Source: Paludibacter sp.
GTDB lineage: Bacteria; Bacteroidota; Bacteroidia; Bacteroidales; Paludibacteraceae
Assembly (NCBI GenBank): GCA_024710005.1
Contig: JANJVQ010000015.1
Span: 32,298-96,297, forward strand
Direction: 5' to 3'
DNA length: 64,000 nucleotides
The position numbers were made by a program, and so were the translations under genes. Shown here piece after piece: positions 33,787 to 42,050 of this stretch. Under the pieces are notes generated by a model. The model searched no databases. It saw only the letters and a program-made list of their open reading frames with translations, and was not told the DNA's origin. Numbering within the stretch: position 1 is the stretch's first letter; each line of letters begins with the position of its first letter.

Positions 33787-34362
33787 TTATTTTCTCCCAA
33801 ATTTGAAACCTATCCCGCGAATACCAATTTGAAGCATAAGATTCAAATTATCAAGTGGAATCGTAGAAAATTCCGGAATATTATTGTGCGTATAATTTGC
33901 ACCTAACCCTAAATAAAATGTTTTGTAGAAATTCAACCGATACGACAGATCGACATGTGAATTCTTAAAATCCTCAAACGAAGTAAATGAGTTTACCAAA
34001 GACAAATTAAGGGATGAAGACAAAAACTCATGTCTTGGTTTCAGAAAGTAATCCACACCTATCAGCAAACCTGAATGTAAAACTGATTGATTCACATTTA
34101 ATGTCTTCTTTGTATATGCACTTGTATTATAACCCAAATTTAATGCTAAAGCAGAATTAAAAGCATAGGAAACATACAGGTCATTTGAATTTCCTGAATT
34201 TAAATTATTATTGGTAAAACTATTCATCGAAGCTACATTAAACCCAAGACTAATACGGGACATTTGGTTAGTGTCCTGCGAATAAAGGCTCATTGACATA
34301 GTCACAATTAATGTCATTACAACATTTACAATCATTTTTGTGTTAAACTTATGATTCTTCAT
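33787..34362 (-). CDS. Small outer-membrane beta-barrel-like protein, unrecognised
   Basis: A 191-residue protein with a signal peptide (MKNHKFNTKMIVNVVMTLIVTMSMSLYSQ). The mature part is a run of amphipathic strands (LYVSYAFNSALALNLGYNT, YFLKPRHEFLSSSLNLSLV, YLGLGANYTHNNIPEF) ending GIRGIGFKFGRK. I infer an eight-strand outer-membrane barrel. I do not recognise a family. It lies 68 bases after the lipoprotein gene on the same strand, so the two may work together. The gap 33601-33786 holds nothing I can name. Confidence 0.65.
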   Translation of the reverse strand: MKNHKFNTKMIVNVVMTLIVTMSMSLYSQDTNQMSRISLGFNVASMNSFTNNNLNSGNSNDLYVSYAFNSALALNLGYNTSAYTKKTLNVNQSVLHSGLLIGVDYFLKPRHEFLSSSLNLSLVNSFTSFEDFKNSHVDLSYRLNFYKTFYLGLGANYTHNNIPEFSTIPLDNLNLMLQIGIRGIGFKFGRK

Positions 34363-34429
34363 TTTTGTGTTATTTATGTTGTTATTTATTTTACTCCCTG
34401 CACCTTTAGCAGATGCAGGGAAAGTTTGC

Positions 34430-35278
34430 TTATTGAAATGCTATAATTGTTGCTAAAGCAGAAACTGCTGCAGCACCACCAGCGGCTCCTACCGGGCCGG
34501 GAGGTAAATATATCGGAACATTCATAATTGTTATTGTTGCACCGGAAAACCAAGCAATGGAACCACCAACTGCATCCGCAGCTCCAATGAAAACCCATTT
34601 CAACCAGCGTGGCCAATTTAATGCGCTGCTTACTAAAGATCTGGAGTCTCCTACCTGATTATTGTCCGTTGGCAACACGTTCTCCCAAATTTTCAAAGAA
34701 CCTTTTAACACTTCTGTTGCATTCATCACCAATTGAATATCCTCATTCGAGGCGTTTGCATCTGCTAAAATTTCATTCTGAACTGCTGTAATCTCCGAAA
34801 CTATATGCTCGTAAGATTTGAATTCTGAATGTTGCAACAATTGGTCAACACATTCCAGGTACTTTTTTGATAAATCGGAATTAGCGTAATCGCTCATGCT
34901 GACAAATTCACTGTCCAGATTAATAACCGGAGTACTAGCAGTAATACTACTTTTAACCTTGTACAGTTCCGTATTATCGGGATCATCTGTATTTAACATT
35001 ACCGGCGTTACTCCTGTTACTTCTTCAATTACATCAAGCATTTCGTTCAGATTCAGTTTAGCTTCCTGATTGTTTGTGCTTTTAGCTTTCTGATACCTTT
35101 TGCATTTCTCCAGCCTGAGCATCTCGATCACCAAAGAATCATGCTTGTTTGACAATTCTTTTGCCTTTGATTTAATACTTTCAATCACAGCGTAATCCTC
35201 TGATCTGGCAACTTCATTCCGCTCACACGAAATTAGCATAATTACCGAAAGAACAAATAGATAAGATATTTTTTTCAT
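34430..35278 (-). CDS. Lipoprotein with bacteriocin-like Gly/Ala-rich hydrophobic tail, unrecognised
   Basis: A 282-residue protein from ATG 35278: lipoprotein signal peptide MKKISYLFVLSVIMLISC (Cys18), then a charged helical region of about 190 residues (KAKELSNKHDSLVIEMLRLEKCKRYQKAK-type helices), then a tail of about 55 residues rich in Gly, Ala and hydrophobic residues (FIGAADAVGGSIAWFSGATI ... PPGPVGAAGGAAAVSALATI), ending with no charge at all. The tail looks like a pore-forming or bacteriocin-type helix pair with GxxxG-like spacing. No family is recognised. The downstream gene encodes a small beta-barrel. Base composition is similar to the neighbours. The 376 bases upstream hold only a weak TATTTTTG box at 35472-35479 (minus). 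Confidence 0.65.
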   Translation of the reverse strand: MKKISYLFVLSVIMLISCERNEVARSEDYAVIESIKSKAKELSNKHDSLVIEMLRLEKCKRYQKAKSTNNQEAKLNLNEMLDVIEEVTGVTPVMLNTDDPDNTELYKVKSSITASTPVINLDSEFVSMSDYANSDLSKKYLECVDQLLQHSEFKSYEHIVSEITAVQNEILADANASNEDIQLVMNATEVLKGSLKIWENVLPTDNNQVGDSRSLVSSALNWPRWLKWVFIGAADAVGGSIAWFSGATITIMNVPIYLPPGPVGAAGGAAAVSALATIIAFQ

Positions 35279-35597
35279 GTTGAATTTCAGTTTAAAATAA
35301 AATAAATTCAGCAACTATTTCCTTGTAATAAGGTTTTCGACAGATTATGCCTGCTCTGCCGTATTCTATTCGCTACTATATATACTTCGCAAACAAAATA
35401 AGCTCTTTCTCAAACTAACTGGTATCCATTGTTACTCCTCCTTTCTGGTTTTGGTCGATAAAATTTCCGTACAAAAATAGTCTACAAACAATTTGATGAG
35501 TAAGCAAAAAGTAAAAACATCAAAAACTTTATACCTTTTGAGTAGTTTATCATTATTTAGCAGGCGAAATCGGATTTGAGATAATAAACATAAAAAA

Positions 35598-35632
35598 AAT
35601 GACGGAGAAAATCTGATATTTTCTCCGTCATT
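35598..35632 (-). terminator. Terminator of the hsp20 gene
   Basis: A perfect 15-bp stem (35598-35612 with 35618-35632, core GACGGAGAAAAT) and 5-base loop. Read on the minus strand it is followed by a run of eight T. It lies just after the hsp20 stop codon. Confidence 0.85.
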
Positions 35633-35654
35633 AAAACCTCAGGAATTTGACAAA

Positions 35655-36092
35655 TTACAAGATTTCAATCATTCTGCTTGGTTTAGCTTTTGCTTCTTCC
35701 TTCTTGGGAATGGTTACCGTTAAAATGCCGTTGTCATATTTAGCCACAACTTTCTCACCATCGGCGATATTGGGCAATGTAAATGAACGACTGAAAGATT
35801 GATAGCTAAATTCTCTGCATGTGTAGCACTCACCCTCTTTCACTTCATTCTCCACTTGCTTTTCTGAAGAGATTGTTAACAGATCATTGTTCAGTTCAAT
35901 TTTAAAGTCTTCTTTGTTGAGACCAGGTGCAGCTACTTCTACTTCAAAATTTTCTTTTCCATCTTTAATATTAACTGATGGTAAAGTTGTATTGGTAGTA
36001 GAAAAATTTCGGTTCGACCAGTCAAATAAATCATTTTCCATAAAACGGTCGAACAAAGATGGATAATTCCTTCTGAATCTTACGAGTGACAT
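35655..36092 (-). CDS. hsp20: Hsp20/alpha-crystallin small heat-shock protein
   Basis: A 145-residue chaperone that holds unfolding proteins. The alpha-crystallin domain (about 38-140) has the usual marks: FEVEVAAPGLNKEDFKIEL, then a Cys-containing loop (EGECYTCREFSYQSFSRSFTLP; pieces: GECYTCREF, FSRSFTLP) and the A-x-x-x-n-G-I-L-T-V-T-I-P motif (YDNGILTVTIPKKE). Two ATG codons compete. I choose the one at 36092 (MSLVRFRRNYP) because it has a strong Shine-Dalgarno-like GGAGG eight bases upstream, an uncommon feature in this phylum; the earlier ATG at 36107 overlaps that site. It has its own terminator. Confidence 0.93.
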   Translation of the reverse strand: MSLVRFRRNYPSLFDRFMENDLFDWSNRNFSTTNTTLPSVNIKDGKENFEVEVAAPGLNKEDFKIELNNDLLTISSEKQVENEVKEGECYTCREFSYQSFSRSFTLPNIADGEKVVAKYDNGILTVTIPKKEEAKAKPSRMIEIL

Positions 36093-36107
36093 AATTAATT
36101 CCTCCAT
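36093..36107 (-). promoter_or_regulatory. Shine-Dalgarno-like site of hsp20
   Basis: On the minus strand the bases before the start codon read ATGGAGGAATTAATT-ATG, with GGAGG about eight bases from the ATG at 36092. Most genes here have no such site, so it is worth noting and it decides the start. Confidence 0.65.
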
Positions 36108-36150
36108 TTATTAATTAAACATGTTTGTTGACAACCGGTAAATTACAAAT

Positions 36151-36180
36151 AAAATGCCGTTGCAAAAACAACGGCATTTT
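36151..36180 (-). terminator. Terminator after the DUF3078 gene
   Basis: A perfect 12-bp stem (AAAATGCCGTTG at 36151-36162 with 36169-36180) and a 6-base loop. On the minus strand it lies about 120 bases after the DUF3078 stop and before hsp20. Confidence 0.75.
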
Positions 36181-36302
36181 ACATTATTAATCTCTGACAA
36201 TCTGACATTTAGACACACAAAACCAAGACGTATGGTGTCAATTTGTCAAAACACTGTAACAATGTCAGAAACAGATAGCAGTTTATAATTTTTCAACTCC
36301 TG

Positions 36303-37235
36303 TTAGAATTTATACATAAACCCAACACCCAAAATTTCTTTGAACTGTACCAAAGATTTATCTGATCCATCACTGAGGACTTGTCCATCATTATTGGTAT
36401 CAAACAAAATATCGGCATCATAGATTAAATGTGTATTCAGGTTGACTGAAATGTATTTATTAACTTTAAAAACAAACAAAGTTTCCCAGCTTACGTCAAT
36501 ATTTTGTGGATCTTTCAGATAATTGGAAAATAAATCGACTTTGGTCGTCAATGAAAGATTCTTAAGCGCTTCACTCTTAAAATCATTTTTTGAGAAAGCC
36601 GCCCGCAGGTATCCACCGAACTCACCCTTGAACTTCTCGCCCGGTGTAACTCCAAATGCACCTATACTATTCAAATCCGGATCATTCACAATCGTAACTT
36701 TTCCGGTCAATGGAGCAAGAAATGCTGTAAAATAACTATTTGGCTTATAATCCAACCCAATAGCTGTCAACACATAAGCAGGAGCAAACAAATTTGATAT
36801 TTTGGTTGTATCCTTCTTTCCTTCTGTCATCTGCGTTTTAAAGTTGAATAAAGCTGCATAATAAAGTGATTTACTTGCCTGTTGTCCATATTTCGATAGA
36901 AAATCAAAACGGTCATCAGTTTTGATAAAATCAGCATTAGCACCTTGTTGTAAAACACCATAACCAATATCCAGCGAGTTATCCCATGACATCTTACCTT
37001 TTTTGTAGTTGGCAAACAAACTGGTCAAACCGTTAATACCAAATGAGTTTTGTCCCCCAGCAGCCCAGTTTGTTAGTGATGCCTGACTCATATTGACACC
37101 AACGACAGCACCTTTTTTCCACCCACTCAAGGTATCTGCATCTTGCTTCCGCAGTTTTGCTTCACCCTCTGTAACCTGTCCAATCGTATAACAAGATATA
37201 CCGATGAAAATCAATAAAATTGAAAATGTTCTCAT
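36303..37235 (-). CDS. DUF3078 outer-membrane-type protein
   Basis: A 310-residue protein with a signal peptide (MRTFSILLIFIGISCYTIGQ). The DUF3078 signature follows: GWKKGAVVGVNMSQASLTNWAAGGQNSFGINGL (pieces: GWKKGAVVGVNMSQASLTNW, AAGGQNSF), then KGKMSWDNSLDIGYG. The remainder is a series of beta strands ending ILGVGFMYKF. It is probably an outer-membrane barrel. The family is almost limited to Bacteroidota and has no defined function. It is monocistronic, with a hairpin after it. Confidence 0.88.
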   Translation of the reverse strand: MRTFSILLIFIGISCYTIGQVTEGEAKLRKQDADTLSGWKKGAVVGVNMSQASLTNWAAGGQNSFGINGLTSLFANYKKGKMSWDNSLDIGYGVLQQGANADFIKTDDRFDFLSKYGQQASKSLYYAALFNFKTQMTEGKKDTTKISNLFAPAYVLTAIGLDYKPNSYFTAFLAPLTGKVTIVNDPDLNSIGAFGVTPGEKFKGEFGGYLRAAFSKNDFKSEALKNLSLTTKVDLFSNYLKDPQNIDVSWETLFVFKVNKYISVNLNTHLIYDADILFDTNNDGQVLSDGSDKSLVQFKEILGVGFMYKF

Positions 37236-37353
37236 ACCTTTTAATTTTAAGTTAATACTCTTTTAGCTTATTGCCTATTGTACCAGTTACAATATTTGAA
37301 GAAATTGATATATAAAAATCTGTTCAAAAATAAAAATATATTTTAAATAAAAA

Positions 37354-37383
37354 AAATAAGGGAGACATTATTCCCCCTTATTT
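37354..37383 (-). terminator. Terminator after the unknown gene at 37.4 kb
   Basis: A 9-bp stem AAATAAGGG (37354-37362) with CCCTTATTT (37375-37383), followed on the minus strand by a T-rich run. Confidence 0.65.
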
Positions 37384-37411
37384 CCGTATTTGCAGTAATC
37401 CCTACTAAAAA

Positions 37412-37912
37412 TTACTTTGGAATTGAATGTCTGGAAATGATATCCTGAATTAATTTTTCCCATTTTTCAAGCTGCTTCAAATCCAAATTCAACTGAGAAT
37501 TTTCATCAACCTGATAAAATAACCAAATATTATTAGGGTTGTTTTTTTCTTTCAGACTAAATTCCAGTCCGAGTCTTTCGTATGGATTAAAATTCTCATT
37601 ATTACTCTTCATTTGTTTCATCTGTATCAACAGCTTACAACGGCTTACATCACTGAGCAATAAACTATCAGAGATATCCTGATCTTTTTGATGTTTATAG
37701 AAATATAATATACCTTTTAACTGGTCAAGTCCAATCATGACATCACCTATCATTTCCTTTTGATCAATCTTTGAATTATATTTCTCCGCCAGCTTATTTA
37801 AGGCCAGCAACATTTTCTTCTCTCTTTTCTTTGTGTTCATTGCAGGTAAAATAAAAATCAGTAAAAAAAAACCTACAACAATTAATCCTATAATTACTGA
37901 AACAGTATCCAT
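37412..37912 (-). CDS. Membrane-anchored hypothetical protein
   Basis: A 166-residue protein with one N-terminal membrane segment (VSVIIGLIVVGFFLLIFILP) followed by a basic stretch (NTKKREKK) and a soluble cytoplasmic domain of mixed alpha/beta content. It ends with a helix KQLEKWEKLIQDIISRH. I do not recognise a family. It has its own terminator, which supports it as a real gene. Confidence 0.65.
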   Translation of the reverse strand: MDTVSVIIGLIVVGFFLLIFILPAMNTKKREKKMLLALNKLAEKYNSKIDQKEMIGDVMIGLDQLKGILYFYKHQKDQDISDSLLLSDVSRCKLLIQMKQMKSNNENFNPYERLGLEFSLKEKNNPNNIWLFYQVDENSQLNLDLKQLEKWEKLIQDIISRHSIPK

Positions 37913-38026
37913 ATCTTTTAGTTGTTAAATTATAAATAAATAAGAAACAGATCACATAACAATACATGACCTCTTGCAGGACGAAGTGCCTCCCGTAAAA
38001 AATAAATTTGAACTAAAAGAAAAATG

Positions 38027-38401
38027 TCACCAGAAGTAGTGATAAGGAAAGATTCCATCTGCTTTACGGTATCTGATGCAGATGTTGACTAATAATTGTT
38101 TTCTTTGCAGTAATCTGAAAACTGACTGCAGTTCCAGGTGTCTGATGGCATGAACATAACCACTGAATGGCTTAAACTGCGATGGTGCATCATGCTGTTC
38201 ACCAGCAACAACATGGTTCTCAGATCTGTTTATGTGGTGATAGAACTCAGGGACAAACTCAGAAATAACTCCCTGTTTATCCAATGCATCATATTGTCTG
38301 CCAAATGCTGAATCTGAAGCAATGAAAATGGCCATGCCTACTGTCAGACAGTAAACCATGGCCATTATATTGAGTATTAATATTCTGACCGTTTGTTTCA
38401 C
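38027..38401 (-). CDS. Hypothetical protein with one membrane segment
   Basis: A 124-residue protein with an N-terminal hydrophobic segment (ILILNIMAMVYCLTVGMAIFIA), either a signal or an anchor, followed by a His- and aromatic-rich region (FYHHINRSENHVVAGEQHD ... YHYFW). The His content could bind metal. No family is recognised, and no clear promoter was seen. Less certain than its neighbours. Confidence 0.5.
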   Translation of the reverse strand: MKQTVRILILNIMAMVYCLTVGMAIFIASDSAFGRQYDALDKQGVISEFVPEFYHHINRSENHVVAGEQHDAPSQFKPFSGYVHAIRHLELQSVFRLLQRKQLLVNICIRYRKADGIFPYHYFW

Positions 38402-38433
38402 GGGGCGAAGTTAATCAAAATTTCTATTTTAAC

Positions 38434-38823
38434 CTATTTCCGGAGCTCCACAGTTTGTACCTGATCCGCTCCATCGGTAGATTTTATCTTCTGATATTTT
38501 TTTTGATTTTCAATAACAATCCATGTTTTTACGAAGTCAGACTCCTGACCATTGATAGTAAGCAGGTTGTCATTCAATGTCCAGTTAAAAGGCATTTTAT
38601 CCTCTCTGACAACTCCCAAAATTGTAAATGACAAATCCTTGGCACCGGTACCATCTTTACTGAAAGTAATTGTACCAATATTCTTCGCTGAGATTGCTTC
38701 CTTACCCTGGGACACTGTTTCAAAACTTTCAACATTCCAAACCCCGACTATACGTGGAGAACAAGAAGAAAAAACAGCTATAACACCCAATAACAAAATC
38801 AAATTTAAACTTGTCTTTCTCAT
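38434..38823 (-). CDS. Lipocalin-like lipoprotein
   Basis: A 129-residue lipoprotein from ATG 38823 (MRKTSLNLILLLGVIAVFSSC, Cys21 lipidated). The mature part starts IVGVWNVESFE (a GxW-type first strand) and continues through about eight short strands (IGTITFSKDGTG, LLTINGQESDF), as in 'lipocalin-like' domain proteins of Bacteroidota. It may bind a small hydrophobic molecule. The longer frame starts 30 residues earlier, without family support. Confidence 0.7.
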   Translation of the reverse strand: MRKTSLNLILLLGVIAVFSSCSPRIVGVWNVESFETVSQGKEAISAKNIGTITFSKDGTGAKDLSFTILGVVREDKMPFNWTLNDNLLTINGQESDFVKTWIVIENQKKYQKIKSTDGADQVQTVELRK

Positions 38824-39036
38824 ATGAATAGAATTTTTAGTCATTCCTACTCTGATGGGTTTTCGGATTATCCCCCTTTTTGGATGTGTGGTCATCAAAA
38901 CACTAATCAGCATATATTAATTATAAATATACACGTAGCAAAAATAATTAAAACTTTCATATAATCAACACAATCAATAAATCAGTTTAGCTATATCAAT
39001 ATAGATAAAACTATATAATTATTGATTGAAATTTAT

Positions 39037-39936
39037 TTAATCTTTTGATTTCAGTTTATCAACCAACTCTGTTTTAACATTATCAGGTGTAATGTGTAAG
39101 ACCCGCTGCGGAAATGGAATTTCAATGCTTTCATTATCAAAAGCAATTTTAAGACGTTTGCGAAATTCACCTGCAACCTCCCATTGTTTCAACACTTTAG
39201 TCTCACCAACCATTTTGATGATAATAGCTGAATCGGCAAAATCATCTACTCTTACAAACTGGATAGGTTTTAAAATTGAATCTTTAAATTGTGGATCATC
39301 AGCCATCTGATTACCGATATTATTCACAACGGCTATCACATGCTCCAGATTGGAGTTATAGGAAATTCCAAGATTCATATTGACCCTTGAGAAGTCTTTG
39401 GTCAGATTGGATACGGTTTTTATTTCTCCATGGGGAATATGATGAACGGTGCCATTCATGTCCCGTAAGGTGGTTTTTCTCAGGGTAATATTTTCGACTG
39501 CCCCACCTATTCCATTAATATTAATAACATCGCCAATCCTGTATTGATTTTCCATGATGATAAACAAGCCGGTAATGATGTCTCTTATCAGATACTGCCC
39601 TCCAAAACCAACAGCCAGTCCGACTATCCCGGCCGCAGCAATCATCGGACCTATTTCAATACCGAGTTCTTCCAAAATCATCATACCTGCAATGAGCATG
39701 ATAACAGTTTGTAAGGTTACGGTAAATAAACTAATCAGGGTGTTTTCACGTTTCTCTTCAGCTTCTTTCGACTGGTAGTCTTCACTCCTGACAGCTATTC
39801 TTACTGCACGGACAATGACACCGTGAATAATCCGCTTTAAAACATACGCAATTACAGCAATTAACACTATCTTGATTCCGTGTGACAACAACCACGGAAT
39901 AATGGCTTCAGACCAGTTTAATAATTTTTCTTTCAT
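39037..39936 (-). CDS. Small-conductance mechanosensitive channel (MscS-type)
   Basis: A 299-residue protein. Three membrane segments (about 15-35, 68-90, 95-115) precede the MscS core; the pore helix is rich in Gly/Ala (GPMIAAAGIVGLAVGFGGQYLIRDIITGLFI in pieces: AAAGIVGLAVGFGGQ, RDIITGLFI). The beta domain GDVININGIGGAVENITLRKTTLRD and the C-terminal alpha/beta domain follow, ending IEIPFPQRVLHI. It opens under membrane tension to release solutes. The length is that of the E. coli MscS class. Confidence 0.93.
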   Translation of the reverse strand: MKEKLLNWSEAIIPWLLSHGIKIVLIAVIAYVLKRIIHGVIVRAVRIAVRSEDYQSKEAEEKRENTLISLFTVTLQTVIMLIAGMMILEELGIEIGPMIAAAGIVGLAVGFGGQYLIRDIITGLFIIMENQYRIGDVININGIGGAVENITLRKTTLRDMNGTVHHIPHGEIKTVSNLTKDFSRVNMNLGISYNSNLEHVIAVVNNIGNQMADDPQFKDSILKPIQFVRVDDFADSAIIIKMVGETKVLKQWEVAGEFRKRLKIAFDNESIEIPFPQRVLHITPDNVKTELVDKLKSKD

Positions 39937-39992
39937 ACTTAAAACTATTTATCATATATTTCGTTTATACACGACTATTAACTTTCTAACTG

Positions 39993-40571
39993 TTATCTGC
40001 TAAACAAAATTCCCATTTGAAAAGTTGGATTATAAAAAGATTGATTTTGAAATTCACCCATCAAACAAAGGGTTTGTGCCGTTAGATAGATTCTTTTTGT
40101 GATGGCATAATCAACACTCAGAATGGGAGAATAGACTATCGTTGAGGCCTTATATAAATTGGCATTGGATAAATAATTTCCAGTTTGATTTTCAATGTGC
40201 AAATTGCGAAATGCGCCCATACCGGCAAATGCAGAAGCGGTATAACGAAACTTACCAGATTTATGGCTGAATCCGAAAAAAGGCCCACCATATCCCAAAT
40301 TTATATAGGAATTGTCGGATCCAGTTGTTTTATAGTGTGTTTTCTGACTTCCACCATAAATACCGGCTGTAAAACAGCGACCGAAATACATTCGCAGAAT
40401 GCCACCGATGGATGAACTCATATCCCGGATATCCTGATGATCATTACCCGTGATGGTGTAACCGGGTTGCAATATCAACATGCCGCCACTGTACAAACTC
40501 TTCGATTCCTCCTGTGCATTGACAGATGTCAGGAAAGACAGGCAAAAAATACCAAAAACAATTTTTCTCAT
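39993..40571 (-). CDS. Outer-membrane beta-barrel-like protein, unrecognised
   Basis: A 192-residue protein with a signal peptide (MRKIVFGIFCLSFLTSVNAQ). The mature sequence is a run of amphipathic strands (GGMLILQPGYTI, GGILRMYFGRCFTAGIYGGS, FRYTASAFAGMGAF), ending FQMGILFSR. I infer an eight-strand barrel. It is one base from the cupin gene upstream and probably co-transcribed with it. Confidence 0.65.
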   Translation of the reverse strand: MRKIVFGIFCLSFLTSVNAQEESKSLYSGGMLILQPGYTITGNDHQDIRDMSSSIGGILRMYFGRCFTAGIYGGSQKTHYKTTGSDNSYINLGYGGPFFGFSHKSGKFRYTASAFAGMGAFRNLHIENQTGNYLSNANLYKASTIVYSPILSVDYAITKRIYLTAQTLCLMGEFQNQSFYNPTFQMGILFSR

Positions 40572-40988
40572 TTAATTCCTTGATTTTGAAAGCGATTTCC
40601 CTTTCTCGCCCATATAAATAGCAATAAGCACCAAATTTCCCGTTCCGTTATTTTTTCCATTGTGCCAAGTATCATATACTTCTGCAAATGAACTTCCTTG
40701 ATTGAATTGAACTGTTTCTCCATTTTCGAGTTCGACGCTTAGAACCCCTTCCAACACATAGGCAAAAACAGGTATATCATGTTTATGCCACCCGGTTTCA
40801 CTTCCGGGAGGAAAAGTAATTTTCGAAATAGTAACCTCTGCATTCGAAATCAGAGGATAAACAATCTTTTGTCCGATTGAAGTGGTATCTGTCCTGAGTA
40901 CTTCTTCAATAATGATATTGGAATTGTATTGCGACCGAACAGAAAAAACAACAAATAGAACACAACAAATAATTAAAGACCTTTTCAT
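40572..40988 (-). CDS. Secreted cupin-domain protein
   Basis: A 138-residue protein with a signal peptide (MKRSLIICCVLFVVFSVRS). The single cupin barrel has the first motif PGSETGWHKHDIPVFAYVLEG (G-x5-H-x-H pattern, metal ligands H and H with later E) and the second motif NQGSSFAEVYDTWHNGKNNG with a His. A metal-dependent enzyme or sensor of small molecules in the periplasm is likely; the substrate is unknown. It forms a two-gene unit with the barrel gene. Confidence 0.8.
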   Translation of the reverse strand: MKRSLIICCVLFVVFSVRSQYNSNIIIEEVLRTDTTSIGQKIVYPLISNAEVTISKITFPPGSETGWHKHDIPVFAYVLEGVLSVELENGETVQFNQGSSFAEVYDTWHNGKNNGTGNLVLIAIYMGEKGKSLSKSRN

Positions 40989-41138
40989 ATTATTATATTT
41001 AAGAATTTTACGTAAGAATAATGATTCATCTCATATCAGGACGCATGAAAAAACACCTATTTTACATTTGTTTGCCAAAAGTACTGAAAAATTTGGAACC
41101 TGATAGCTGTTCAAATTTTACAGATTATTAAAAAGCAT

Positions 41139-41146
41139 TAACTTTG
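41139..41146 (+). promoter_or_regulatory. -7 promoter box of the BadF-type gene
   Basis: TAACTTTG fits TAnnTTTG and lies 35 bases before the ATG at 41182. The -33 region is A/T-rich without a TTG. Confidence 0.45.
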
Positions 41147-41181
41147 CAAACAATTTTGAAAAATATCTAATCCATAATCAC

Positions 41182-42015
41182 ATGAAATTGATTGCCTACA
41201 CCGGCTCGTCGGATACAATCTGGAGTATAACTGAAGATGCTAAATTAACCCGGCAGATTATTACGCCCGGAATCAACCCTTTTTATCAATCAACCGGTGA
41301 AATACAGGAACTAATGCTCTCTTCATTACTCCCTCATCTTGAATGTCAATCTGTAAAAGAGCTGTTTTTTTATGGTGCCGGATGTTCCTTTCCAGAAAAG
41401 AAATCAACTGTTGAAGATGCCTTGAAATACTACTTTCCGGATGCAACAATTCAAATAGAGAGTGATTTGCTGGGTGCTGCCCGTGGCCTCTTTCAGCATG
41501 AACAAGGTATTGCCTGTATTCTTGGAACCGGGTCGAACTCTTGTCTCTACGATGGCAACCGGATTGTAAGCAACATCTCTCCATTAGGGTTTATTTTAGG
41601 CGATGAAGGTAGCGGAGCCGTTCTAGGTAAGCAATTGCTTGCCGATTGTATGAAAAAACAGCTGCCAGAATGGATCTGCGAAAAATTGTACGATGAATTT
41701 GAGTTAACACAGGAGCAAATAATGGACAAGGTATATACCCATCCTTTCCCCAGTAAGTTTCTGGCGACATTCACCTCTTTCATTGCAGAACATATTGAAG
41801 AACCGGCGATTTTCAATTTAGTTTACGATAGTTTTGATGTTTTTTTCACCCGTAATGTGATGCATTACGATTTAACCAACATGCAAGTAGGGTTTGTCGG
41901 CTCTGTTGCATTTATGTTGAAAGATCCGTTGGAAATTGCAGCTTCAGAAAGAAATATTGTCATCAGTCAGGTTTTGGACAATCCGGTAACAGGACTAATT
42001 CAATTTCATAGCTGA
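41182..42015 (+). CDS. BadF/BadG-type ATPase, N-acetylglucosamine kinase-like
   Basis: A 277-residue ASKHA-fold protein of the BadF/BadG/BcrA/BcrD group, close to the N-acetylglucosamine kinase-like proteins of Bacteroidota. Typical segments are LFFYGAGCSFPEKK, LLGAARGLFQHEQGIACILGTGSNSCLYDG (in pieces: DLLGAARGLF, ILGTGSNSCLYDG) and LGFILGDEGSGAVLGKQLL. The N-terminal phosphate-1 motif is odd: relatives have ADSGSTKTDW, here it reads AYTGSSDTIW, so the conserved Asp is Tyr and the Lys is Asp. The ATP-binding loops remain. It may be a weak or regulatory kinase. It converges on the NAD(P)HX repair gene with 35 bases between. Confidence 0.8.
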   Translation: MKLIAYTGSSDTIWSITEDAKLTRQIITPGINPFYQSTGEIQELMLSSLLPHLECQSVKELFFYGAGCSFPEKKSTVEDALKYYFPDATIQIESDLLGAARGLFQHEQGIACILGTGSNSCLYDGNRIVSNISPLGFILGDEGSGAVLGKQLLADCMKKQLPEWICEKLYDEFELTQEQIMDKVYTHPFPSKFLATFTSFIAEHIEEPAIFNLVYDSFDVFFTRNVMHYDLTNMQVGFVGSVAFMLKDPLEIAASERNIVISQVLDNPVTGLIQFHS

Positions 42016-42050
42016 TTCTCAGATGCTGTAAATTTTGTACGGTTCCGTAT

